Assembly: GCF_026151205.1 (NCBI RefSeq)
Contig: NC_087077.1
Coordinates: 18,336,475-18,400,474, forward strand
From: Bolinopsis microptera
Taxonomy: Eukaryota; Ctenophora; Tentaculata; Lobata; Bolinopsidae
Direction: 5' to 3'
Length of the DNA: 64,000 bases
Part shown: piece after piece, positions 48,379 through 59,812 of the stretch
Position numbering within the stretch: the stretch's first letter is position 1
Layout: the number at the start of each line of letters is the position of its first letter
The notes under the pieces: model-generated
What the model saw: only the letters and a program-made list of their open reading frames with translations
Told to the model about the DNA's origin: nothing
The model's database searches: none
Position numbers and translations under genes: made by a program

Positions 48379-48469
48379 GTTAGTGGGCGGCGCTCAGCCT
48401 GGGTCATTCCGCCGCAGCTTCTCTCGTGTTTACAAACACTATCAGCCTGGGGTCCCCAGGTTGAGGTAA
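48379..48469. mobile_element. MITE copy (reverse), family of 35230
   Basis: Contains TTAGTGGGCGGCGCTCAGCC, GTCATTCCGCCG and CAGCCTGGGGTCCCCAGG in the reverse orientation of the 35230 copy. The flanks CACGTGAC and CACGTGAT would be an 8-bp duplication with one change. Confidence 0.75.
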
Positions 48470-49023
48470 CACGTGATGGTAACCTCTTAATTTGATTGAT
48501 TAGTCTGGGGCTCGTTGCATCTCAGGTGCTGCACTGATTGGTATAGTGCATTATTTTGACGTAAATTGTGGCCAAAATTGCGGTCGAAATGTCATGGAAG
48601 ACAAGGTCATATCAAGAGTGATGTTTGTACTTAAGAGACAGGTTTCAGTGTTTGCTGTCAGGGTTGAAGATCCATTATTACTTATTGAGCCTTGAGAGCA
48701 ACAAATAAGCTACAACTACAAGTTCATCAGCGCTGAGTTCTCCGGAATTTGTATTTCATTGCTGTTACTATTTCTTTCAAGACTGGACCAAATTGACGTT
48801 AAAGTACCGAAAAACTTTGGTAAAGCCGATTAAATTTATCTGTTGCAAATTGCAGCGATCAGATTTAATACAGCTTGGCCTAATGGCCTTTTAAGTATAC
48901 AGATAGTAGAAATAGAGGGATTGTAGACTATGTTTTTAATAATCGTACTGGTTCAGTCCCAATATAAAGGCCAAATCAACTATTATAACAAGTCTGATGG
49001 CATTGAAAAGTAACACGGGAGCT

Positions 49024-49264
49024 TACCTTACTCGGGAATATTATAGCGGGTTGATTTATGACTGGGAAAATTAATGACCGGGAATAATATGGCGGAATTT
49101 TCCAAAACCCACCAAGCATCAAAATGTATTACTATTAGTTTACCTTACTCGGGAACATTATAGCGGGTTAATTTGTGACTGGGAAATTAATGACCGGGAA
49201 AAATATGGCGGAATTTTCCAAAACCCACCACTTTATCCCAGTCATAATATTTCCGAGTAAGGTA
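49024..49264. mobile_element. TIR element with internal duplication
   Basis: The left terminus TACCTTACTCGGGAA pairs with the right terminus TTCCGAGTAAGGTA. The left half (TACCTTACTCGGGAA.ATTAT through CCAAAACCCACCA) is present twice in tandem with a period of about 117 bp. Non-coding MITE. Confidence 0.8.
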
Positions 49265-49652
49265 TGTAACGAGGGTCGGTAATTCTGCTAATTCTCGCAG
49301 GATCAATCTAACAGAGTTGAGCTATAATGCCGCTTTCACGACCCAATAAAATCGCAAGAAAGTTTGCTCGCCTTATAAAGAGTTTAAGTTTTCATTTCAT
49401 GGTTTGATAACAGATACTAGTAGTATTACTATATAAATGTACCGCGTTGGAGCAAAACATTGACAGATAAAATAGGTCAATTATGGCATGTTTGTGGGAT
49501 GATTCGGCACTCGGTATGTAGTTTATGATTAACTGTCAGTTTCTATAATACCATCCTTCTCCATACTAGAACTGAATATGAACCTTTATATTATACCGTT
49601 TTTGGCCAATTCGTGTAAGAACGTTTTACTGTAGCATAATTAATTATTATTG

Positions 49653-49739
49653 TTACTGGGCGGCGCTCAGCCTGATATTCCGCCGAAAATAGCTATTCGG
49701 TGATGAACATAAATATAATAGCCTGGGGTCCCCAGGTAA
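49653..49739. mobile_element. MITE copy (reverse), family of 35230
   Basis: Starts TTACTGGGCGGCGCTCAGCC and ends GGGGTCCCCAGGTAA. The flanks TATTATTG and AATTATTG agree at seven of eight bases, supporting an 8-bp target duplication. It sits about 60 bp downstream of the OSTalpha stop codon. Confidence 0.8.
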
Positions 49740-49796
49740 AATTATTGGTTACTAAACAAACTGCATTGTTTATGTGAAGTGAATATCCCTGGCACT

Positions 49797-52700
49797 TCAG
49801 TTAATAATCATCTCTGAATCTGTGTTATCGTTCATTTCACAAGGCTCATCTCGCTCATACACCTCATGTTCCTGCTCCATCTCGTCTTTGTCACTGATCT
49901 TGCTCGTGCAGAGCTTGTAGTCTCTGTTGGCGTAGAGTTTGCAGGATACCAGTTGGAGACACAATGCTACCAGTATTGTAACGTAGTTACACCAGACTGT
50001 AATTATATTGCCAGTTAGTCTCAATTAGTCTCAATTAGTCTCAATGAGTCTCAATTAGTCTCAATGAGTCTCAATTAGTCTCAATTAGCCTCAACTGTAA
50101 GCCGTACTGTGGAGGCAGTAGCATAAAAAACTGTTGATGTCACAAAACAAGTTAACGCTCCGTTCTCAACATTTCATTTGGAAATTTATATCTACTATTT
50201 AAATTCTAATCATCCTTATACTTACTGAGTGATCTTTGGCTTGCTCCAAGCTCGTTGTGTCCCTTGATAATATCCCGCCGGGCAAGAAAGCCGAGAATTC
50301 TCGCCAAGAACTTTGACACTGCAATCATCACTTTAAATGCAAAAAACTTTTTGATGCATTTGTAGGGTTTCAGCCCCTCGTAATCAACCCTCAAAACGAT
50401 GACTACGGGCCATATTCCTAGCATGAACGAGAATGTCATCAAACCATCCATGATGAATGTTTTGGAGGCCTGGGGGTCGAATGAGCAGTCGAATACAGCA
50501 AGTACCCTGAACGTCTCTACTGTCGCTTGCACCGCTATCAGCTGAATTATCAGTAATCTTAATCTTCTCAAGTTCACCCTGTGGAGATGCATGTTTGTAT
50601 TTATACAAACAAGTTTATAAACTTCGAATATCATTTCATACCAATTTTCGATTGTTTGACCTCAACCTCCGTCACTGCAGGTCATTCCTTGGAACGACAC
50701 CCAATCCAGTGGTTAAACATTAACCATAAATGATTAACCGTTTAACCTCGCTTATTTCTAATGTCTGGTATTTAATTTCAAGACAATTTAGCCAAGGAGT
50801 TACTACTTTCAATTCAGGTTAATTAATTTACGTTTAACCCGCCAAAAATCGGATTTTCATTTCTCTCCTGTCACTGTTTAAGACGGTAACTTAAATAGAA
50901 AGCTATGTCGTTGTTTATAAGTCACTTAACTGAGTAACTATAAGTATACTCTCCAGACAATTTAATTACCTAGTGTGATTGGAATCATTTAACATCGGCA
51001 GAGTTCAACAACAGCACACTATAATATGCTTACTTTGAGTTCTTGATTGCAGGAAGGCAAGGAAAACAACAGTACACTATTATAATGCTTACTTTGAGTT
51101 CTTGATTGCAGGAAGGCAAGGAAAACAACAGTACACTATTATAATGCTTACTTTGAGTTCTTGATTGCAGGAAGGCAAGGAAAACAACAGCACACTATAA
51201 TGTGCTTACTTTGAGTTCTTGATTGCAGGAAGGCAAGGAAAACAACAGCACACTATAATATGCTTACTTTGAGTTCTTGATTGCAGGAAGGCAAGGAAAA
51301 CAACAGCACACTATAATATGCTTACTTTGAGTTCTTGATTGCAGGAAGGCAAGGAAAAATACAGCACACTATAATATGCTTACTTTGAGTTCTTGATTGC
51401 AGGAAGGCAAGGAAAACAACAGCACACCGGGGGAGTCTGCATACTTATTAAGGAGCTTCCTTTCCATTCGTACCTGAAGAAAACGCCCTGTAATCATTTA
51501 TAGCTTTTATGATTCGTAGTTAGTTTAAAGACTAAATTTGGCCGTTCATCCACCTTCTGCTCAGTTTTATTTCAATATGATTAACAATTATATATATGTT
51601 TTATCAAGTGTCGTCTTAATAATCGTAAGTAAATGTAATTAGATAGGCGTGAGTTTTTAACGTAACATGATGTCGGTATGATCTCTACCTACCCTGTTGA
51701 ATGGAGGTAGGATAGCATATTTTTGAAAAATGCAATGCAGCACAGACCCTCGTATCTGAAAAATAAAATAATAATCGTAATAACATGCCCCGATATAACG
51801 TAATATATTGCTCGAACTGTTAAAAAGTTATGCATTTCTTCAAAAACGCTACCCATTAATGGATGCTAGATTTATTCACAAAATTTGATACCGTAATGTA
51901 TACTTGAATAGGTTTGTTCTTTATATTCACCATTAGTCGTTATTAAAAACAACATCATTGAATAGATCAGGCTAGACTGTATAATAAAATTGTGCAATTC
52001 CATTGATAGTAACGGATTGGTCATTGGATTCACTTTAAAATGGTATGGATTCACTTCATGAGTTTTTGCAAGCGACCTTGCTATTTATGGTAAATTAAGA
52101 TTTTCATACAATTCAAACAAAGTACTTCTATCAATATGTATAAATTTAATGTATAATTATATTTCCTGTAATAATATTATGTTGAAAAATCGCCATAGTC
52201 AATAGTCATAGTAAAATCATGAAAGTCTTCTCCAGTCATTATCTTCAACTGTTCTACACATCATTATGTTCTACATTTTAACGTCAAGTTAGCTTCTAGC
52301 ACATTTCCATTTCCTCGCAGATGCTTTCATTGAGAATGGCCTTGTTGAGCAATTTAGCGGTTTCGGAGTACTTGACACAATCCATGGGGGCGGTCACATC
52401 CCCACAGGAGTTCTGCCACCAGGAAAATAGCTCGAAGTTCTGCTGTTTTAATTCCTCCATGGTCCTGCGGGGGTGGTTTTATTTGCTAAATATCTAATTA
52501 ATCATGAATCCAGACAGACATCATTTATGAAATATCTAAATGATGTCAATGCAACATATAAATTAGGGATTGAGACACGAATCATTTATGAAATTGCAAT
52601 TGACAGACTGGCTGATAACTATTGTTTGCACAGTTGTGATCTTAGCGTCTAGCGATAATAAAGCAGGAATCATTTATGAAATATCTAAATGATGTTAATG

Positions 52701-55700
52701 CAACATATACATTGGGGATTGAACATGAAACAGGAATCATTTACGAAATTGCAATTGATTGATAACTATAACTCGCCCAGTCGTGACGTTTAACATAACT
52801 GTTTCCTGGTCTTGCATTACAATCCGACAAAATCTTAAACTGTAGTTTATATACGATAATCTGACTCACGTTTGACAAGTCTTGCAAGTATCAGTTTTAG
52901 GTAGGCTCATAAGCATAGTTTGAGCGGAGCACTGACCCAAAGCCTTGCACACCATCTGTAAGCGACATATTGTTATAAGGAGAGATACAGCAAAATTATC
53001 AAATAGTTAAGTTTTAGGTACAAGGAAAATCTACCCCGTTGTTGATAGAACATTTGCATTTTTACGATCGAAAATATGTGACTCAGCATCCTGTCCTCCT
53101 CGGAAGTACCAAAAATAGCTGAAAATTATATTGAGTACTCACTGCTGGTCCAACTTTTCCTGCTAGGGTTGCGATTGCCTCTTTTCCATAATCCTCCACC
53201 ATCGACTTGCAAGTAGCGGTGTAGTCGGCTGGGATGAGATCACATACCTGAAATAATATCGAGTCAATTATTAAAATCGTATTCCTCAAGATGATGAATC
53301 AGAAACGTTGCTTTTCTACAGAATGTAAACTAAAGGATTAAATGGTTGAAAACCTTTTCGACCCAGGTGAGGAGTTTCTTTTCGTTGGCGTCGTTGAGGG
53401 TGTAATCTTCTACTTTCTGGAATACCCACATACAGGCTTTACATGTCACAAAGTTTCCTACGTTCTTGGGCTCCTCCTGGAATGTTTATAATTATGTTAC
53501 CATTTCTATCAAATAATTGAAGTTTTAGAACGTGCAATATCAAACATTCAGTTTAAAGATTCATTTATTTTGGTCATGACCAAGTAATCTCACCTTTTTC
53601 ATCCAGATGTTATCTTGACAAAACTGAGTGGCTTGGCAAGACTCTGCCACCTCTGTACTAGAGCACCAGTAGGCTGGTCCTTCATGACACTCGGGGTTAA
53701 CGTAGAGGAATGCTGAGGCGCAGCCGAGAACGGCCAGAAGAACAAATCCTCGTACCATAATATCTACAAAAATAAAAAATACTGACGATGTTTTATTTGT
53801 GAAATTATATTTTCTTAAGTTAAATATCTAAAGGAGACTATAGAAGCTTTACTAAAGTCAATCAGTCAACCGAATCCAACGAGTATTGCATCGAACGAGT
53901 CACCTAAACAAACGAGTGCAACAAAACGAATGAAAGTCATGAGACAGAAGGTCAATATACCGTGGCCTTGACATGTGATGCTGCTTGCAGCAAATTAAAA
54001 TCCCGTGATCTGTATGAAAGTTCTTATCAGTCAGCTGCTGGTGCTTTTTTATTGGATTTGCTGGTTTTAAGTTTCACTGCGTACGTGTATCAAGAGGTTG
54101 TAAAGTTTTCTTAATTGTACTGTGAGCATGATGACCTCAAAAGGAGTCTTATATTTTAGATCCTATACATTGATTTTTTGATAATCTGAAGTCTGCACTC
54201 ACAATAACTCTTTAATCAGCATTATAGTTAGAAAACAGTCACATGTGTATCTACTTATAGTCCAATTCTTTCTTCGCAACCCTGAAACCGTATCTTATTC
54301 CCTACGTCAATTCCTATACGTCAGTACAATTCATATATCTCAATTGTGGAAGAATGTAAAATTATAAGAAGCTTATCTGCTTATCAACCACACCTTCATC
54401 AAGTCGACACTTTTCCTTGACAAGGCAGACCGGATAAAAAAGGGCTTTTATTTGAGCAATTTGCCTATTGCTATTAATTTGGGGCTTGAGTCGCATGCAG
54501 GTCCTTCATTTGATCCTGACAGTTGACTGGTTGACAACCTCACCTGTAAATTGTCGCTAGAGTTCTTATACTGATTACAATGACAATTACTACAGTGCAG
54601 CCGCTGCACTGCCTGTTATCTATATTACAACCCAGATGGAAGCATTGGGTGAAGTTGTCACACCTGACTTGGGTGAAGTTGGCGTTTCTGTGTTCGGGTA
54701 GATTTGGCAACCTGCCAAACTGATTGTGTACCCTGATAGCTGGTTCTTGTCGGGTGATGTTTTTAGTCAACAATCTTATCACATTCACATGACGGTATAA
54801 GTTTTTGCTAGAATTGTGTAGTCGATAATATCACGTATGATACGTGATATCCAATGCTAAGATGCGGAGCAGCTTTTCCAATGTCTTGCTGCTTGTCCTC
54901 TTTAGAATAGGATGGTTGGGAATCACTCATATCCGCGCATGATATTGTTCCGATTGAATTGAGAAAGATGCTGTCCCTACTAATTACTTTCTAAATTATT
55001 TCCAGAATTCCCGTATTTCTGGTCACCATACAATTAACTCGCTTCCTGTTGTCTCATTTTTATCATTATCCCATTACGGTCACGAGTAGGAATTTAGTGG
55101 AGAACCGATCGGAGGATGATAGTAGCACCCACACAATTAAAATTATTATTAATCTAATCTAATCTAATCTCGCCTTAAACTAACCAGTTATCTTCGTGGG
55201 TGTAGTAACTTAGTCATTTTTCAGGTTAATAGGAATCTTATAACTACTTGAACTCGTTTTCGATAGTTAAAGTCTGGAAGAGCGCCAATTTTCATCAAGA
55301 TTATTCCAGAGATTATTTTATTTTTATTGGAGATGGTGTTCGTAATCGTAATCAAGGTGGACTATGCCGTTACCTCGGGCATAGTATATGGCCGTATTCT
55401 ACCGAAAGCGTGATCCTCGCATAGTATGGGTTATACTTAACGTGGTCAGAACTCTGAAAGTAGTGGTCAACGTGGAAGGCTGCAACCTGACTATTTTCCG
55501 CTGATTTTGAGGGACTAAGTGACTGAGATAGTATAATTCTTATTATAATATATATGACTTATATTATTTACGATTTATCACCCTTAACAGAGCGCAATGG
55601 GGATCGGAGAAGCCGAAGGATGCATAATTTTAAACTGTAATTCTATTTCGCAATTGATTGTCACTACCCCTCGGAAACAAAGGTCTTGTCTTGGGTTGGT

Positions 55701-56452
55701 TGTTGGTGTGGCCCGACCGATCAGTGGTTCAACAAAATTCTACATTCAATCTGGTTCAAATAAACCGGATCGCAAATTGCCAAAGTTAGTAGTTACTAAA
55801 GTTAGTAGTTACTAAAGTTAGTAGTTACTAAAGTTACTCACGTGTTAGCTATGCAGTGAAGAAACTGTCCTCCTCTAGTGAAGCACATCCCCAGTAAGCT
55901 CGATGCTGAAAACACCTGTCAGACCCATACTTGTGAGTTTGGTCAATAAAAAGCTGAGCCAACAAGCTTACTTCATGTAAACGATAAGGATTATTTTATC
56001 ATCTTTAGTCACTAAATAGTTAAACATTTCCAATAATCATGTTTCATATAAATGGAGCACGAACCCAGTATAGTGATATCATAACCAAAGTGGGTTGACG
56101 AAGTACAGAGCCCTCGCCTACTCTGGAGTGTCGTGAGAATTCCCGTATCCATACAAATGTGGTGATAAAAAAGAGCACCAACCCCGTGCCTACTAACCAC
56201 CAGTACTCTGGAGGTGCATCTGAAACACAGAAAATAATAAATCTAGTGAATTGTTAGTTATAGTTCTATAATGAGATTTGAATAGATTGTAATCATGTTT
56301 TTAAGCGAATGTCAGTATTAACCTGCTCGAAGCTGGGTAATAATGAGATTTGAATAGATTGTAATCATGTTTTTAAGCGAATGTCACTATTAACCTGCTC
56401 GAAGCTGGGTAACAGTCGGAGAACCAATGTCGTAGTCAGCACACGCATTCAT
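49797..56452 (-). CDS. SLC51A: Organic solute transporter alpha-like (OSTalpha)
   Basis: Seven exons on the minus strand: 56395-56452, 56086-56219, 55842-55915, 51693-51755, 51384-51473, 50226-50578 and 49797-49996, total 972 nt or about 323 residues (vertebrate OSTalpha is about 340). Phases join at every junction. The family is shown by a short N-terminus with a Cys and a TQLR motif, TM1 (WWLVGTGLVLFFITTFVWI), PTL then TM2, YEGLCCIAFF in TM3, the cysteine-rich CCCFPCLP at 127-134 that is the OSTalpha/TMEM184 hallmark, VNLRRLRLL.IIQ, a further TM region (IWPVVIVLRV), LKPYKCIKKFFAFKV and a last TM (WCNYVTILVALCLQLV) before an acidic tail. In vertebrates OSTalpha with OSTbeta exports bile acids and steroids across the basolateral membrane; the substrate here is unknown. 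The donor of exon 2 (TTG before GTTATG) is weak, so that boundary is tentative. The ATG directly follows a TAG and may start in or just after a 5' UTR exon. Exon ends 1 and 5 are tandemly duplicated. Confidence 0.85.
50013..50096. repeat. 10-bp repeat upstream of last OSTalpha acceptor
   Basis: Eight copies of a decamer; in gene orientation TTGAGACTAA, with TTGAGACTCA variants. It ends about 15 bp from the acceptor at 49997. Each ACTAAT/ACTAAC could act as a branch point, so the array multiplies candidate branch sites. Confidence 0.85.
51001..51430. repeat. 58-59-bp minisatellite of exon end plus donor
   Basis: Seven tandem copies. On the minus strand each unit holds the last 43 nt of OSTalpha exon 5 (which encodes CCCFPCLPAIKNSK), the donor GTAAGC and about 9 nt of intron. 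The copy with the donor at 51378-51383 is continuous with the coding exon. Periods are 59 bp at the distal end and 58 bp near the exon. Confidence 0.95.
52296..53758 (-). CDS. Secreted saposin-like protein
   Basis: Five exons, 53594-53758, 53354-53476, 53143-53247, 52870-52955 and 52296-52464, give 215 residues with consistent phases. Residues 1-16 (MVRGFVLLAVLGCASA) are a signal peptide. Residues 20-55 form a saposin A-type domain (CHEGPAYWCSSTEVAESCQA). Residues 67-140 form a saposin B domain with the classical six cysteines (67, 70, 98, 109, 134, 140). A second, more divergent six-cysteine unit follows (155, 158, 180, 189, 209, 215), ending EEMEMC. Proteins of this type act in lysosomes or are secreted and bind or perturb lipids; this one has only two B-type units, unlike the four of vertebrate prosaposin. 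The donor of exon 2 (AAG before GTTTTC) is weak. The gene lies wholly within an intron of the OSTalpha gene, on the same strand. Confidence 0.88.
52505..52790. repeat. ~150-bp intronic tandem duplication
   Basis: The blocks 52520-52605 and 52674-52760 repeat ATCATTTATGAAATATCTAA, ATGATGT.AATGCAACATATA, then GGGATTGA and AATTGCAATTGA. The duplication lies in the last intron of the saposin-like gene. Confidence 0.8.
54540..54805 (-). other. Candidate exon, unidentified
   Basis: An open stretch on the minus strand contains two NFTQ sequons (ANFTQVRCDNFTQCFHLGCN), a short cysteine cluster, a hydrophobic run CTVVIVIVISIRTLATIY and then a donor-like CAG/GTGAGG. This has the look of an ectodomain end plus membrane anchor, but there is no ATG start, no defined acceptor and no family I recognise. 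It lies between the saposin-like gene and OSTalpha exon 3. Confidence 0.25.
55782..55836. repeat. 16-bp repeat just after OSTalpha exon 3 donor
   Basis: Three copies of a 16-mer; in gene orientation AGTAACTACTAACTTT, directly following the donor GTGAGTAAC of exon 3. The unit contains TACTAAC, the ideal branch-point sequence, placed at the wrong end of the intron. Confidence 0.85.
56269..56412. repeat. 72-bp duplication of OSTalpha exon 1 end plus donor
   Basis: Two tandem copies, 56269-56340 and 56341-56412, differing at one or two bases. Each includes the last ~20 nt of exon 1 (in gene orientation TTACCCAGCTTCGAGCAG), the donor GTTAAT and about 50 nt of intron. The copy at 56395 is joined to the rest of the exon. 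Confidence 0.92.
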
Positions 56453-57693
56453 CTACAGGAAGCATTTAGTTTAATAGAAAAAGTCCATATACAGAGTGGC
56501 ATATCTACTCATTTTACCCCGGTACCCAGAGGCGGGCAAAGCATTTTCATGTTATCATCTCATGGGCCACCAGGACCAGCCTCTCTTAAAAAAGGGTGGT
56601 TCAGAACAATACAAGTAACTGCCGACACTCAAACCTTTTAATAACGTCATTCGTATCACAATTGCACACAGATTTCAGAGATTATAGCTATAGACATCTT
56701 TAAACTCTTAAACTTTAAATCAAAGTTTCTTAAAATTTCCTCGATTACAGTGGGTATAGTACTAGTAGAAAGTGGGTATAGTAGAACTGTGTAACTTTAA
56801 AATTGTCTGGACAACAGGCGAATCATGAAATATGCACATAAACAACAAATGTAATATGTTAATGTAAATCAGCTATTTTCAATAAGAATTCTTCCGGTTA
56901 GAAATTAGAATTTGGTAATTTCGTTTCTGAAATCCGCTCCCTAATCTTAGGATAAATCATTTCATTATACGCTCAATTTTGATTTTAATCTTTTATCAAA
57001 ATCAATTCAAATCTCAAATGACTAACTTTTACATGTCTGATGAAAATTAGGGTAAATTAACATAGTAGTAAAATGAAACTAAGCAGTACGAAAAACAAAT
57101 ATAACATGTTTCGTTTTGTGTCGCGATGCAAAAATATCAAGTAGGTACGCGTTATCGAGTTATTAAGTTCTTGATAACGAACCAAAATCGTATTCAAAAA
57201 GCTTGGATTCTAACAAACCCACCAGTAAGCCAGTACAGTATGTATTAACAACTTATCAAATTACGAGATCGCAGCAAATGAAGTACAGCACACGCTCAAT
57301 ACTATTGTGATTTCTTTTTGTGCGGATTAATTCGGGTTACAATGGTACTATGCACTACTCCAATCTTTACAGACATGTCAAGTGTATGGCTTGACAACAG
57401 TACTATACAATATACATTAAACTTTGGTACACTTGTGGTACAGTAGTGTGTACAAGCCTTATAATATGTAAAGAAAGGTACAATGTACATATACGTTGAA
57501 GTATTGCGATTCCAAATCTTCCTGTGAGACTGAAGAGCGTACTCCGTCATAGTTTATTAGTACACAATGTGGAGTCTGAGAGGGATGTGAGAGTCACGTC
57601 AAATCGGCCCTCGAGTATTTGAGTTTTATACACAAAACTTAGAGGTCATAAAATGTACAATTATTAAATTACATTTTCTGTACAACGTGTACG
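56453..57693. other. OSTalpha upstream region, no gene seen
   Basis: AT-rich. Any further 5' exon or promoter of OSTalpha would be here, but I cannot identify one. Small frames at 56381-56641 (plus) and 57302-57550 (minus) show no motif. Confidence 0.4.
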
Positions 57694-58649
57694 ATGCTTC
57701 TTCCGCTACAGAATGAACATATGGATATGTTAGATGATGATATGGTCGTGAATGGCCAGTTCCTTACGGAATATGTGAATCAGATACACATGGCGACTGA
57801 CAGTATTTTCAAGGAGATTAGAAGTAAAATCGGAGTTGAACACAACGATAATGTGCGGTTTGATAAACTGAACCAGAGAAGTGTGCCTAGAGAAAGGTTA
57901 TCAGAATGGTTAGAGACAGTGTGCTGTATGCTGGACAATTATTGTGGTCCATTGTTACAATCCGCCGTTGAAACAGCTACCGACAACAGAATGCTAAGGA
58001 AAGAAAAATAGCGGATGCGACTAAAATCATAGAACTACAAGAGAAGCTGCTCTCTAAGCAAGAAGAAGATATGGCTAAAATCATTGATTTGCAGGAGAAG
58101 TTAGCTTTGAAGAAGGATGATGAGATTGGAACTGTGAAAATTTCAGCTCAGAAAGAGATCAAAACCTTTTCGTCTCTTTTGAAAAACACATGCAAAAACG
58201 CCTTTGCACCGAAATAGATCCAAGCTGCGGTGAACAGGGTTTCCCTAAAAGAAGATCGAAGTAAAAATCTGATTATCTTTGGGCTTCCAGAGACTGAGGA
58301 GAACCTGGATGCTAAGGTATCTGGTATTTTGTTGGACCATCTCAACGAAAAACCGAAAATTTTGAGATGTAAACGAGTTGGAAAGGACACAAGTGAACGA
58401 GTCAGGCCAGTGAAATTCATTTTGTCAAGCTCAGATCAAGCTCGTACCATCTTGAGCAAGACTAAGCTACTAAGACATGTAGACGGGTTTAGTTCAGTTT
58501 ACATTACTCCAGATAGATCAGCTGCAGACAGGATGGCCTACAAGAAAGTTGTTGACCAACTACTCAATAAAAGGACAGCAGAGCCTGACAAAGTTCATGT
58601 TATCAGGAACTTTAGAGTCATTAGCTCGGAGAAGGAGCCTTCAGAGTGA
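57694..58649 (+). pseudogene. LINE ORF1 relic (coiled coil + RRM-like)
   Basis: The first frame (105 codons from 57694, VNQIHMATDSIFKEIRSKIG) breaks at about 58005. The next frame continues with heptad-rich IIELQEKLLSKQEEDMAKII and hits a TAG near 58217. The last part reads SKNLIIFGLPETEENLDAKV, then CKRVGK and VKFILSSSDQARTILSKTKL. The NLIIFGLPE...L...(R)VGK....RPVKF pattern is the RNA-binding domain of CR1/L2/L1-like ORF1 proteins. It could be ORF1 of one of the LINE families at 41006-46182, but no ORF2 follows. Confidence 0.65.
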
Positions 58650-59578
58650 TACATTTTCTATGAGAACAATATTATCTGTTTTAATTCATTGATTAATCAA
58701 TTTTTTGCTAGGGCCCAATGTTATTGCAGGTGTGGTATTTCTTACTGCACACTACTGTGTTTTGGTTACCCCTCTTTCAATACATAATTTGGGTTTCATA
58801 CTGGGATAGTGGATATTAGGGCTATATCGGTTTTCTCCTTTTATAACTGGGTTTATTAATTATTTAGAAGCATTCAATTCTGTATAATTATGTATTGTTT
58901 GAAAAGATTTAGATTTTAAAAAATGTATCACGATCAGGTATAGTGACCGCTATTAATATTTATCAGTAACAGGGTACCTGAGATGATGGATTCTGGTATG
59001 AATATTATTAGTGATATATTAGTGATATATTATAAGTAAACGGGTTATTTCTGATAATTCTAAGATTTTGACTGAATTTTTGTTCACTGTTGATGTCACA
59101 ATACACTGTTGACTGTTGAGGTACTGAAAGCTAGATAACCGAAAAAAGCTTTGCGATAAGATTTATTGGTGAACGATCATGGTTCTATAAGTGTAAACTA
59201 TATTAATCGTAGAATTGTTTAATTTTATGAGAAATGTCAATGTATTAATATCATGCAATTGTTTTAAGTTTTAAATTAATGGTCATACTCAAAGGATGTC
59301 TAATTTCGGGCTCAGACGTCAAACGATTCAAGGAACTGCAGTGTCTAATGCAGCTGGGATTGTCATTGTCAAGAGTACGAAACGAAAAGAAACACAATAT
59401 TTGCTACCCGGCCCCACTCATAGTCATACAATATGCGACTAAGATATTGCATAAACTATACCCAAATAATTTCCACAATACGGTGCCACTGCCCATGTCT
59501 GAGCAGCTCTCCTCAAAAACTTTCTCTCCTCCTCAGAGCAAAAAGTGTACAATATAAACTAGGGTCTCACAAAAATGT
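58650..59578. other. No gene supported
   Basis: An open frame of 92 codons at 59279-59557 (plus) has no recognised motif. The rest is AT-rich. Confidence 0.4.
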
Positions 59579-59645
59579 TTACTGGGCGGCAGGGCAGCGC
59601 GGCTCAGCCTGTCAGTGTCATTCTGCCGAATCTCCATTGAATATT
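59579..59645. mobile_element. Partial MITE copy, family of 35230
   Basis: Begins TTACTGGGCGGCAGGGCAGC, continues GGCTCAGCCTGTCA and TTCTGCCGAATCTCCATT, then loses the second half. A small insertion interrupts the GGCGGCGCTC motif. Confidence 0.65.
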
Positions 59646-59726
59646 TTAGGATGATGATTAATCACTCTACACTCGACTGTCACGTGACTTTTTCAACCCG
59701 TTCTCTAGCTGGTCCTGAACGACTAT

Positions 59727-59812
59727 TCTAAACCCTAACCCTCTAATCTGATCCCAAGCCTGACCCTAACCCAATCCTTAGCAAAAGCATATACTGAAAC
59801 CCTAACCCTAAC
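59727..59812. repeat. Degenerate interstitial telomeric repeats
   Basis: Scattered CCCTAACCCT blocks mixed with CCTGACCCTAACCCAA. These are telomere-like hexamers with CCCTGA variants. Confidence 0.8.

Noticed and set aside
50384-50608. 74-codon minus-strand ORF
   Set aside because: Shadow frame of OSTalpha exon 6.
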